Shown: one piece after another, positions 51,273 through 58,349 of the stretch
How the letters are laid out: each line of letters begins with the position of its first letter
Numbering within the stretch: position 1 is the stretch's first letter
Assembly (NCBI GenBank): GCA_963825445.1
Contig: CAWGTM010000002.1
Location: 124,001 to 188,000, forward strand
Direction: 5' to 3'
Origin: Actinophytocola sp963825445
GTDB lineage: Bacteria > Actinomycetota > Actinomycetes > Mycobacteriales > Pseudonocardiaceae
DNA: 64,000 nucleotides
Translations under genes and position numbers: made by a program
The notes under the pieces: model-generated
The model's database searches: none
What the model saw: only the letters and a program-made list of their open reading frames with translations
Told to the model about the DNA's origin: nothing

Positions 51273-52346
51273 CTACTTCGTTGCCACGATGATTCCGTGC
51301 GGTGTCCATCCTGGACACTCGAAGCGCTGCGGGTCGCGGAATCCCGCTGCCCGCAGGCATTCCTCGTGTTGTGCCCAGGAGTAGATCATGCCGCCTTCCG
51401 CCGGCAGCGCGGCGAAGTAGACGCTGTCCAGAGCGGCCACCACCGGGCCGTCACCGGCGTCGTTGGACATCGAGTTGAAGATGACCAGCCGGCCGCCGTC
51501 GTTCAGCGCCTCGTACGCCTTGCGCAGCAACATGGTGTTCTCCTCCAGGGTCCAGATGACCAACTGGTGGGCGAACATCACGACGTCGAACCCCGACGGG
51601 AAGTCGTCGGCGAACATGTCGCCGGGGAGCACCGACACGCGGTTCTCCAGGCCGGCTTCCGCGATCTTGGCCTCGGCGATCGTCTTGGACGCCGGGATCT
51701 CGAACACGGTCACGTCGAGCAGCGGGTTGGCCTCGGCCAGCGCCACCGCGTTCACGGCGTCGCCGCCGCCGCAGTCGAGCAGGCGCCGCACGTTCGTGAG
51801 GTCCAGCTCGGCCACCAGGTGCTCGTTCGCCAGCTCGGACCACGACCGCATGTACCGGTAGAAGACCTGTTCCAGCTTCGGATTCTCGGACAGCCGGTGG
51901 TACAGGTCGCGGCCGCGGCCGGGTACCCGACGGATGCCCGCATTGCTGTTGGTGCGCAACGACTCGGTGAAGTCGAGCTGGCCCTCGTAGACCACGTACT
52001 GCTCGAACGCCACCGTGTCCTGGAACCGTTGCCAGTCGGCCGTTCCGATCATTCCGGCGACGACGTCGGCGTTGCGGTACAGCTCGTCTTCCTTCTCCAG
52101 CACGCCGAGCGACGTGCAGCCCAGCAGCAGGATGTCGATGGCCCTCGGCTGCAGGTCGAGCGACGTGCGAATGTCCTCTTTGGACAACTCACCTCGCGTA
52201 TGCAGTATGTCAAATAGGCCCAGTTCGCAGGCGGCGTTCAGGTATTGGAACGCGGCATGGCCGAACAGGATCCAGGACAAGCCGTCCATGTCCAGTGGAC
52301 GTTGCTGAGCAGGGGAAACCGTCGAAAATTCGGCGGATGGCGCCAT
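51273..52346 (-). CDS. SAM-dependent O-methyltransferase (family 2 type)
   Basis: This 357-residue methyltransferase starts with a winged-helix dimerisation domain (residues ~20-100, including LGLFDILHTRGELSKEDI). The SAM-binding core begins at RRLLDCGGGDAVNAVALAEA (~188), followed by the acidic second strand (VTVFEIPA) and GDMFADDFPSGFDVVMFAHQL. It resembles secondary-metabolite O-methyltransferases and related plant-type enzymes. The catalytic His region is plausibly MFAHQLVIW. It stands alone, divergent from nothing closely linked. The substrate is unknown. Confidence 0.83.
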   Translation of the reverse strand: MAPSAEFSTVSPAQQRPLDMDGLSWILFGHAAFQYLNAACELGLFDILHTRGELSKEDIRTSLDLQPRAIDILLLGCTSLGVLEKEDELYRNADVVAGMIGTADWQRFQDTVAFEQYVVYEGQLDFTESLRTNSNAGIRRVPGRGRDLYHRLSENPKLEQVFYRYMRSWSELANEHLVAELDLTNVRRLLDCGGGDAVNAVALAEANPLLDVTVFEIPASKTIAEAKIAEAGLENRVSVLPGDMFADDFPSGFDVVMFAHQLVIWTLEENTMLLRKAYEALNDGGRLVIFNSMSNDAGDGPVVAALDSVYFAALPAEGGMIYSWAQHEECLRAAGFRDPQRFECPGWTPHGIIVATK

Positions 52347-52480
52347 CGGGCAGGGACTCCTCGGTTCGTGGGGAGTGGGACGTCATGCGCGGAGCAGATC
52401 CACGTTAGCGGTGGGGATCGGGTGCAGCGCAAGAACCAAACGGAAGCTGTTGCCTGTCAGGTCAGAAGTTTTCCGTGCTG

Positions 52481-53665
52481 TCAGAGCTGGGACAGCCGGA
52501 CGGCGTCGGCCATCGCCTGGTAGCCGGCGTCGTTCGGGTGCAGGTGGTCGCCCGTGTCGTAGGCGGGCAGCATCCGCAGCGGGTCAGCCGGGTCGCGGAC
52601 GGCCTTGTCGAAGTCGATGACGCCGTCGAACTCGCCGCTCGTGCGGATGAACGTGTTGACCGCCTGGCGGGTCTGCTCAAGCGTCTCGGTCCAGACCTGC
52701 CAGCCCTTGAACGGCGTGAGGGTGCCGCCGAGCACCCGGATGCCGCGGGCCTTCGCCTGCGCGATGAGCTGTCGGTATGCCGAGATCAGCATCTCCGGGT
52801 CGGTCTGGTGCGGCGTCTGCTGGATGTCGTTGATGCCTTCCAGCACGATCAGCGTCCGCACACCGCCGACGCTCAGGACGTCGTCGTCGAAGCGGGCGAG
52901 GGCGTTGCGGCCGAAGCCGTGGCCGGGGATGTCGAGCAGCAGGCGATTGCCGCTGATGCCGGCGTTGAGCACGCCGTGGCGGCCGTCCAGCCGGTCGCTG
53001 AGGAGGTCGGGCCAGCGGTGGTTGGTGCCCGGAACCGAGCCGACGCCGTCGGTGATCGAGTCGCCGAGCACGACGATCGCGCCCTTCGCCGGGCTGCGGA
53101 CGTCGACGCCGCTGACGTAGTGCCACACCGACGTCCGCTCGGTGAACGCGGCGCCGGACTCCTCGGCCGCGTGGTCGCCGTTCCTCGTGAAGAACGAGGT
53201 CTGCTGGGCGGCCGGGTGGTAGGTGACCGGGCCGGACGGGGTTGGCACATACGTCGTGACCAGCAGGTTCGCGTCGGCCGGGACCCTGAGGTTGGCCGGG
53301 TCGCTGAGCACCTCGGCGCCGGCGGGCACGACCACCGTCCGTGCACCACCGAACGTGAGTGTTCGCATGGAGCCCGGCACGGCCTGCGGCGCCTCCGCCG
53401 CGACGGCCACCGTGACGTGCCCGAACGTCAGCGGGGACGTGCCGAACGCGTTCGACAGGCGGATGCGTGCCTGGGTGCCGCCGACGCTCGTGTGGACGAC
53501 GTTGCGGATGGAGAAGTTGGGGTAGCCGTCCGGCGTGTTCGCCACGCCCGCCGCAGGCGCCGCGGCCCACGTGCCGACCCAGCCCACCGATGGCGCCGGC
53601 GCGCCGCCGGAGAGTCCGCCGAAAACCAACCCGACCGCTGTCCCGAGAGCAAGTAACCGCCGCAT
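52481..53665 (-). CDS. secreted SGNH/GDSL-family esterase
   Basis: This 394-residue exported hydrolase has a signal peptide (MRRLLALGTAVGLVFGGLSG), then an N-terminal beta-rich domain (VGTWAAAPAAGVANTPDG). The SGNH domain follows, with block I GDSITDG (Ser), block II GISGNRLL, block III GINDI (Asn) and block V DHLHPND (Asp/His). All catalytic residues are visible. It is likely a carbohydrate esterase or lipase acting outside the cell. I chose ATG 53665; an upstream in-frame GTG would lengthen the basic leader only slightly. Confidence 0.9.
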   Translation of the reverse strand: MRRLLALGTAVGLVFGGLSGGAPAPSVGWVGTWAAAPAAGVANTPDGYPNFSIRNVVHTSVGGTQARIRLSNAFGTSPLTFGHVTVAVAAEAPQAVPGSMRTLTFGGARTVVVPAGAEVLSDPANLRVPADANLLVTTYVPTPSGPVTYHPAAQQTSFFTRNGDHAAEESGAAFTERTSVWHYVSGVDVRSPAKGAIVVLGDSITDGVGSVPGTNHRWPDLLSDRLDGRHGVLNAGISGNRLLLDIPGHGFGRNALARFDDDVLSVGGVRTLIVLEGINDIQQTPHQTDPEMLISAYRQLIAQAKARGIRVLGGTLTPFKGWQVWTETLEQTRQAVNTFIRTSGEFDGVIDFDKAVRDPADPLRMLPAYDTGDHLHPNDAGYQAMADAVRLSQL

Positions 53666-53785
53666 GAAGATCACGGTGACTCTTCGCGGGCGGCCCGCGC
53701 AACCGCAGATCGGGTGATCCCCCCGGGCGTCCAGCGAACCCCGCACCCGAAAGGCGATCGGAATACCGGAAGCCCATATAAATGG

Positions 53786-53814
53786 TTGACCGTCTCGAAA
53801 TGGCCAGTCATGAT
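53786..53814 (+). promoter_or_regulatory. sigma-70-like promoter for a short ORF
   Basis: TTGACC, a 17-base spacer and CATGAT lie 31 bases before the short ORF. The spacing is ideal and the -35 box is near consensus. The strength is uncertain because the -10 is only fair. Confidence 0.5.
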
Positions 53815-53844
53815 GGAAGTCAACAACCAAGAAGGAGCGGGACA

Positions 53845-53955
53845 ATGACGAGCACACGGAAGCGGGCGACGAGCATCTCGCATGCCGCCACGCGTCCGTC
53901 GTCCCCGAATACTCCCAGCTCACGACCGGTGAAGGCCACGGCTTCCCCACCATGA
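53845..53955 (+). CDS. 36-residue Ser/Thr/Pro-rich peptide
   Basis: This ORF begins at ATG 53845 with AAGGAGCGGGACA directly upstream, a strong ribosome-binding site. It encodes MTSTRKRATSISHAATRPSS followed by 16 more residues ending ATASPP. A promoter precedes it and a hairpin follows. I recognise no family. Another frame across the same bases looks slightly protein-like (VVPEYSQLTTGEGHGFPTM) but lacks a start codon. The peptide may be real, or the RNA may act by itself. Confidence 0.4.
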   Translation: MTSTRKRATSISHAATRPSSPNTPSSRPVKATASPP

Positions 53956-53973
53956 CCGCAGGGTCATCAACGG

Positions 53974-54003
53974 GAAGCCGTCCATTGCAAAATGGGCGGC
54001 TTC
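53974..54003 (+). terminator. hairpin with T-rich tail after the short ORF
   Basis: GAAGCCG pairs with CGGCTTC, and inside them CCATT pairs with AATGG. TTTGTTT follows directly. This is a good Rho-independent terminator, unusual in such a GC-rich genome, and it lies just before two tRNA genes. Confidence 0.7.
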
Positions 54004-54026
54004 TTTGTTTGGCATGCATTAAATAC

Positions 54027-54098
54027 CGGGTACGAGGGAGACGGAAACCCATCCGCTTTGGGAGCGGGAGACACCGCGTTCGACTCGCGGGTACCCGA
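54027..54098 (+). tRNA. tRNA-Pro (anticodon TGG), atypical
   Basis: The acceptor stem CGGGTAC/GTACCCG, C1 and discriminator A fit proline tRNAs. The anticodon stem TCCGC/GCGGG (one T-G pair) frames the loop TTTGGGA, giving TGG with G at 37. The T-arm CCGCG/CGCGG has loop TTCGACT. No CCA is encoded. Position 8 is G instead of the nearly universal T, and the D-stem is only three pairs. All stems still pair, so it is a tRNA or a recent derivative. Confidence 0.75.
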
Positions 54099-54111
54099 CG
54101 TAATGAAACAC

Positions 54112-54184
54112 GCCTGCCGGGCTCAACAGGACGAGCACCCGTCTCGTAAACGGGAGAAACCGGGTTCGAGTCCCGGGGCAGGCT
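54112..54184 (+). tRNA. tRNA-Thr (anticodon CGT), atypical
   Basis: The acceptor GCCTGCC/GGCAGGC, D-stem GCTC/GAGC, anticodon stem CCCGT/ACGGG with loop CTCGTAA (anticodon CGT, codon ACG), and T-stem CCGGG/CCCGG with loop TTCGAGT all pair perfectly. The discriminator is T and no CCA is encoded. As in the neighbouring tRNA-Pro, position 8 is G instead of T. It lies 13 bases after the tRNA-Pro. Confidence 0.8.
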
Positions 54185-54289
54185 CGAGAACACATCCTCC
54201 GCGGGAGCATGCGGACGGTGACCGAGGCCGAAGGAGTCGGGGCGCCAGCCTGTGACGTTGGTCCACCCCAACTCCTTCGTGGCCCGATC

Positions 54290-55009
54290 TCAGCAGTACA
54301 GGTTGCCGCCCGGCGACACTCCGAGAATCCCGGTGAACTGCTGATACTTGCTCACCCGGCTCTGCACCTGTCCGGGATTGCCACCGTCGCACTCGAGTGA
54401 GCCGTTGATGGCGCGGATCGTGTGCCCGAAGCCCTGCTGGTTGACCATCGCGTTGTGCGCGGTCATCCAACCCGGACCGTTCTGCGTGTTCCAGTACCAG
54501 AGCGCGGTCTTCCACGAGACGGCCGCGTTGTTCTGCACCTGCCAGGGATCGCCGAGCAGGTTGATGCCCAGCGCGTCACCCGCGGCCTTGTAGTTGAAGT
54601 TCCAACTCAGCTGGATCGGACCGCGCCCGTAGTACGCGGCCTGCCCGGCCGGGCATCCGTAGGGCTGACTCCAGTCGCAGTAGTGCGGGTAGTTGTTCTG
54701 GTTCTGCTCGACGATGTGCACCAGACCACCGGTCTCGTGCGACACGTTCGCCAGGAAGGCTGCCGCTTCCTGCCGGCGCACGGTGTCCGAGCCCGTGTTC
54801 GCGAACGCGGGGAAGGCACCCATGGCCGTGACCAGCCCGCTGTACGAGTAGAAGGGGTTCCTGTTCGGGAACATCTGATTGAACTGCGACTCGGAGACCA
54901 CGAACGCCGCGGCGCTCGGATCTGCTGTGGACGTCGTGGGGACGGCGCTGACGAGCGCTACCGAAGCAGCGCCCGCCACCAGGGCGGACAGGAGACGGCG
55001 TGGCTTCAT
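54290..55009 (-). CDS. secreted GH19 chitinase
   Basis: This 239-residue exported chitinase has a signal peptide (MKPRRLLSALVAGAASVALV...), cut near the TADPSA region. The GH19 catalytic domain carries the catalytic Glu in FLANVSHETGG and the second Glu-region equivalents around AAYYGRGPIQLSWNFNY. The family C-terminus is NGSLECDGGNPGQVQSRVSKY. There is no carbohydrate-binding domain, as in the compact ChiF/ChiG-like enzymes. It hydrolyses chitin to oligomers outside the cell. A DasR-type site lies 50 bases upstream of its ATG at 55009, implying control by N-acetylglucosamine signalling. Confidence 0.92.
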   Translation of the reverse strand: MKPRRLLSALVAGAASVALVSAVPTTSTADPSAAAFVVSESQFNQMFPNRNPFYSYSGLVTAMGAFPAFANTGSDTVRRQEAAAFLANVSHETGGLVHIVEQNQNNYPHYCDWSQPYGCPAGQAAYYGRGPIQLSWNFNYKAAGDALGINLLGDPWQVQNNAAVSWKTALWYWNTQNGPGWMTAHNAMVNQQGFGHTIRAINGSLECDGGNPGQVQSRVSKYQQFTGILGVSPGGNLYC

Positions 55010-55058
55010 TGTCACTCCATCGTGCAGGGGACGATTCGGAGAGTAACCACCATCGCAG

Positions 55059-55074
55059 ATTGGTCTAAACCAGT
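55059..55074. promoter_or_regulatory. DasR-responsive-element-like site before the GH19 chitinase
   Basis: ATTGGTCTAAACCAGT matches the known 16-base DasR consensus ACTGGTCTAGACCAGT at 14 positions. It lies 50 bases upstream of the chitinase start, where such sites are found in other actinomycete chitinase promoters. dasR itself is not in the window. Confidence 0.78.
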
Positions 55075-55080
55075 CAAGGC

Positions 55081-55500
55081 TCATCCGGCGAGCTGGAAGG
55101 CCGGCGCATACCGGCCGAGCGCGGCGCCGAGGTCGGCCGGCGGCGTCTCGAACGCGGGCGGCTCGGATTGTCCGGCCGTCCCGCCGGCCAGGAGCTGAGC
55201 CACGAACGCGGCCACCACCCGCGGTGGCGGAACGTGGGAGTGACCGAAATAGGAGACGACGATCAGGTCCTCGCCGGACGCCGTCTCCATGGCCAGACAC
55301 CAGCCGTGCCGCTCGTCCCACAGCAGCGCCAGATCCCGGTTCGGGTGCCGGGACAGCCGCTCCTCCATCGGCAGGTAGGCACTGACCGGCGCCTCCGTCT
55401 GCACCCAGAACGCGTCGCCGGAACAGCCGAGTTCCTCGGCGACGAGGTGGACGTACCTGCGGAGACCCCGCGCCGGTCGGCTCCAGGACTCCAGTTCCAT
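55081..55500 (-). CDS. DUF6292 family protein
   Basis: The 139-residue soluble protein matches DUF6292, a small family common in Pseudonocardiales. Diagnostic parts are RGLRRYVHLVAEELG, NRDLALLWDERHGWCLAMET and FGHSHVPPPRVVAAFVAQLL. Its function is unknown. The start overlaps nothing, and the stop lies just before the DasR-type site of the chitinase gene. No operon partner is clear. Confidence 0.72.
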   Translation of the reverse strand: MELESWSRPARGLRRYVHLVAEELGCSGDAFWVQTEAPVSAYLPMEERLSRHPNRDLALLWDERHGWCLAMETASGEDLIVVSYFGHSHVPPPRVVAAFVAQLLAGGTAGQSEPPAFETPPADLGAALGRYAPAFQLAG

Positions 55501-55567
55501 CGACCTTCTCCTCGCAGGACTGTGGCCCGGCCCGCGAAAACAGCGGGCCGGGCCAGGAACGGAACGG

Positions 55568-56014
55568 TCAGGCGTTGAGCTGCTTGCGGTCGTCCGCGTG
55601 GCTCGTGATCTCGATCTTGCGCGGCTTGGCCGACTCGAGCACCGGGATGCGCAGGCTCAGCACGCCGGACTCGTAGTCGGCGCGGATGGCGCTCGTGTCG
55701 AGGGATTCACCGAGGAACAGCTGGCGGGAGAACACGCCGAGCGGCCGCTCGGAGACCTGCATCTGCACGTCGTCGCCGGCGTGCTTGACCGTGGGGCGGC
55801 GTTCCGCGCGCACGGTGAGCACGTTGCGTTCGACGTTCAGCTCGATCGAATCCGCTGCGACACCCGGCAGGTCGAACAGCACGACGAACTCGTCACCGCT
55901 GCGGTAGGCGTCCATCGGCATGGCCGTGGGTCGCGACCACGTGCCACTCGCCTGACCGAACACCTGCTGCGCGAACCGGTCCAGCTCGCGGAAGGGATCG
56001 GTGCGCATCAACAT
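55568..56014 (-). CDS. Hsp20/alpha-crystallin small heat-shock protein
   Basis: This 148-residue cytoplasmic chaperone holds unfolded proteins during heat stress. The alpha-crystallin domain spans residues ~35-135, with YRSGDEFVVLFDLPGVAADS, the beta-sandwich core, and the conserved GVLSLRIPV near the end. The ATG at 56014 has GGAGG five bases upstream. It is divergent from the HSP18-type regulator gene, and a perfect 19-base palindrome lies between them. Induction by relief of repression is likely. Confidence 0.92.
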   Translation of the reverse strand: MLMRTDPFRELDRFAQQVFGQASGTWSRPTAMPMDAYRSGDEFVVLFDLPGVAADSIELNVERNVLTVRAERRPTVKHAGDDVQMQVSERPLGVFSRQLFLGESLDTSAIRADYESGVLSLRIPVLESAKPRKIEITSHADDRKQLNA

Positions 56015-56068
56015 CTCTACCTCCTCGTTGGTTTGTGGGCCTCGTCAACGCGCACCAAAGTTGTATCA

Positions 56069-56087
56069 TGTCATCGGATCGATGACA
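56069..56087. promoter_or_regulatory. palindrome between Hsp20 and HSP18-regulator genes
   Basis: TGTCATCGGATCGATGACA is an 8+3+8 perfect inverted repeat, 55 bases from the hsp20 start and 29 bases before the regulator start. ATGACATCAT, a related half-site, lies at the regulator start. It is the likely operator of the regulator. Confidence 0.75.
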
Positions 56088-56115
56088 AGTACGAAGTCGT
56101 CGAAAGGATGACATC

Positions 56116-56688
56116 ATGGGAGACCAGCCCACGGCACGCGCACTCGCGCTGATCCAGGCCGTGCTCAGCGACGTTCGCGGCGAGTCGCCGCTGACCTCGA
56201 CCGACGTGCTGACCGCACTGGAAACCCTGCGGTACCTGCGTGACGAGATCGCCGCCTGGGAACCGGAGCTGATCACGGCCGCCCGGTCCCAGGGCGCCAG
56301 CTGGGTGGAACTGGCACCCGCGCTGGGCGTGACCAGCCGGCAGGCGGCCGAGCGTCGATACCTGCGGCTGCGACCGTCGACCTCCGGCGAGGCCACCGGC
56401 GAAGGACGGGTGCGTGCCGAACGCGACAAGCGCGCGGGAGACCGCGCGGTCTCCCGGTGGGCGCGGGACCACTCCGCCGACCTGCGCGAGCTCGCCGGCC
56501 AGGTCAGCGCGGCCACCGGGTCGACCATGCGCGAGGCACTCGCCGACGACGACCCGTCCGCCCTGCTGTCACCGCTGGCCGACGCCCAGACCCAACTCGG
56601 GACCGACCACTCCGCGCTGGCCGACCGGATCGAGACGATCACCAGTCACACCAACAGGTTGCGGGAGGACGCCCGCGACCGGCACTGA
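56116..56688 (+). CDS. HSP18 transcriptional regulator-type DNA-binding protein
   Basis: The 190-residue protein resembles actinobacterial proteins annotated as HSP18 transcriptional regulators. It has a helix-turn-helix around ASWVELAPALGVTSRQAAERRYLRL (residues ~60-85), a basic linker, and a helical C-terminal part. It is divergent from the small heat-shock gene, with a palindrome in between. The inferred role is repression of hsp20 until heat or another signal releases it. The ATG at 56116 lies just after the half-site ATGACATCAT, consistent with autoregulation. Confidence 0.8.
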   Translation: MGDQPTARALALIQAVLSDVRGESPLTSTDVLTALETLRYLRDEIAAWEPELITAARSQGASWVELAPALGVTSRQAAERRYLRLRPSTSGEATGEGRVRAERDKRAGDRAVSRWARDHSADLRELAGQVSAATGSTMREALADDDPSALLSPLADAQTQLGTDHSALADRIETITSHTNRLREDARDRH

Positions 56689-56706
56689 AACGACGGCTGC
56701 GCCCTG

Positions 56707-57252
56707 CTAGTTACCGATACCTCCCAACAGAGTCCCCACCACCAGCTCCGGCGCGTCGAGCGGCGCCAGGCGACCCAGCTGGATCGCCTCCCAGGCGCTG
56801 TAGACCAGGCCGGTGAACGTGAGGTTGACCCACCACACGGGTGCGTCGGCGCGGAAGACCCCCGCCTGCTGACCGCGCCGCATCAGGTCCTCGATCGGAT
56901 CGCCGATCGCTCGGACGCGTGCCACCAGGTCCTCGTCCAGGTCGAGCGACGGCTGGCGCGCCAGGAACTCCAGCCGAGGGCCGAGCGGGATGGACAGCGC
57001 CACCAGCCTGCGCAGCGCGTCGACCGCCTGCTCCCCCGGCACGTCGAGCCGCGCCTCGGCGTAGGCCTTCTCTACGCGGTCGACGGCGTCGTAGGCCACC
57101 GCCACGAGCATGGCCTGCCTGGTCGGATACCTCTTGATCAACGTGCTGCGGCCGACACCGGCAGCCGCGGCCACGTCGGCCATGGCGGCCGCGGGGTTCG
57201 ACAGGAGCGTCTCGGTGACCACGTCCAGAAGCGACGGTCGACGAATAACCAT
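56707..57252 (-). CDS. TetR family transcriptional regulator
   Basis: This 181-residue regulator has an N-terminal helix-turn-helix (AMADVAAAAGVGRSTLIKRYPTRQAML, residues ~23-50) and a helical ligand-binding C-terminus. It is divergent from a quinone-oxidoreductase-like gene. However, the dyad in that intergenic region looks like a MerR-type rather than a TetR-type site, so the two may not be linked. The ligand and targets are unknown. It converges on the HSP18 regulator with 18 bases between stops. Confidence 0.86.
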   Translation of the reverse strand: MVIRRPSLLDVVTETLLSNPAAAMADVAAAAGVGRSTLIKRYPTRQAMLVAVAYDAVDRVEKAYAEARLDVPGEQAVDALRRLVALSIPLGPRLEFLARQPSLDLDEDLVARVRAIGDPIEDLMRRGQQAGVFRADAPVWWVNLTFTGLVYSAWEAIQLGRLAPLDAPELVVGTLLGGIGN

Positions 57253-57297
57253 GTCCGAAAGTGTATGGCGTTGTACTGATCAGAACTACGGTGATTC

Positions 57298-57328
57298 TTG
57301 ACCTCCAGCAAGGTGGAGGTCATACGGT
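57298..57328 (+). promoter_or_regulatory. MerR-type promoter with a 19-base spacer and a 20-base dyad
   Basis: TTGACC (-35) and TACGGT (-10) are 19 bases apart. The spacer carries the dyad ACCTCCA-GCAAGG-TGGAGGT (57301-57320). Over-long spacers filled by a dyad are the hallmark of MerR-family activation. The -10 ends six bases before the oxidoreductase ATG, so the transcript should be leaderless or nearly so. Confidence 0.7.
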
Positions 57329-57334
57329 CGCGCC

Positions 57335-58315
57335 ATGCATGCGATCCGCCAGTACGAGTTCGGTCCCGCCGAGAACCTGCGCCACGAGGAGGTTCCCGAC
57401 CCCGAGCCGGGCGCCGGGCAGGTGCGCATCCGGGTGAGGGCGTCCGGGGTGCACCTGGTGGACACGTTCATCCGCGCTGGCATGACCGGCGGGCCCTTCC
57501 CGCAGCCGGACCTGCCGATGACCCCGGGTCGCGAGGTGGCCGGGGTGGTCGACGCGCTGGGCGAGGGAGTCGACGAGGACCTTCGCGGCAGGCGGGTGGT
57601 CGCCCACCTGGGGATGGCGAGCGGCGGCTACGCGGAACTCGCGGTGGTGGCGGCCGCGTCGCTGCAGTTCGTGCCGGACGCCGTGAGCGACACGTCCGCC
57701 GTGGCCACCATCGGCACCGGACGCACGGCCATGGCCATCCTGAACAGCGCGAAGATCACCGCGACCGACGTGGTCCTGGTGCTCGCGGCCGCCGGCGGGA
57801 TCGGCAGCTTCGCCGTCCAGGCGGCCCGCAACGCCGGCGCCACGGTCATCGGTCTGGCGAGCGGCTCGAAGCTGTCGGTGGTCCACGCGCTCGGCGCCCA
57901 CCACGCGATCGACTACGAGGCCGACGGCTGGCCCGAACGGGTACGGGAGGCGCTCGGCGAGCGCGAGGTGACGGTGGCACTCGACGGGGTCGGCGGCAAG
58001 CCCGGCCGCCAGGCGCTGGAACTGCTGGGCGCGAGCGGCCGGTTGATCATGTTCGGTACGTCGTCCGGCGAACAGCTCGAGCTGAGCGCGGGCGACCTCT
58101 ACGGCCGCGGCCTGACGGTGTCGGTCCCCATCGGCCAGAAGCTCGCCCGGGACCTGGACCTCCGGCGCACGCTCGAGACCCAGGCGCTGGCCGAAGTGGC
58201 GGCCGGGCGGATCGTGCCGCTGGTGAACGAACCCATCCCGCTGGCGGAGGCGGCCCGCGCCCACTCGGCGCTGGAGAACCGCGCCACCACCGGCAAGGTC
58301 GTGCTCGTGCCTTGA
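57335..58315 (+). CDS. zinc-binding-dehydrogenase-family quinone oxidoreductase
   Basis: This 326-residue medium-chain reductase has an N-terminal GroES-like domain (GAGQVRIRVRASGVHLVDTF) and a nucleotide-binding part starting VVLVLAAAGGIGSFAVQAARN (~145). The zinc-ligand residues of true alcohol dehydrogenases are absent, pointing to an NADPH:quinone reductase. It starts at ATG 57335, a few bases after a MerR-type promoter. Electrophile or redox stress is a plausible inducer. It is divergent from the TetR gene. Confidence 0.88.
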   Translation: MHAIRQYEFGPAENLRHEEVPDPEPGAGQVRIRVRASGVHLVDTFIRAGMTGGPFPQPDLPMTPGREVAGVVDALGEGVDEDLRGRRVVAHLGMASGGYAELAVVAAASLQFVPDAVSDTSAVATIGTGRTAMAILNSAKITATDVVLVLAAAGGIGSFAVQAARNAGATVIGLASGSKLSVVHALGAHHAIDYEADGWPERVREALGEREVTVALDGVGGKPGRQALELLGASGRLIMFGTSSGEQLELSAGDLYGRGLTVSVPIGQKLARDLDLRRTLETQALAEVAAGRIVPLVNEPIPLAEAARAHSALENRATTGKVVLVP

Positions 58316-58349
58316 GTCTGACGTAGCTGGAAGGTTTACGGTCGCCCGC

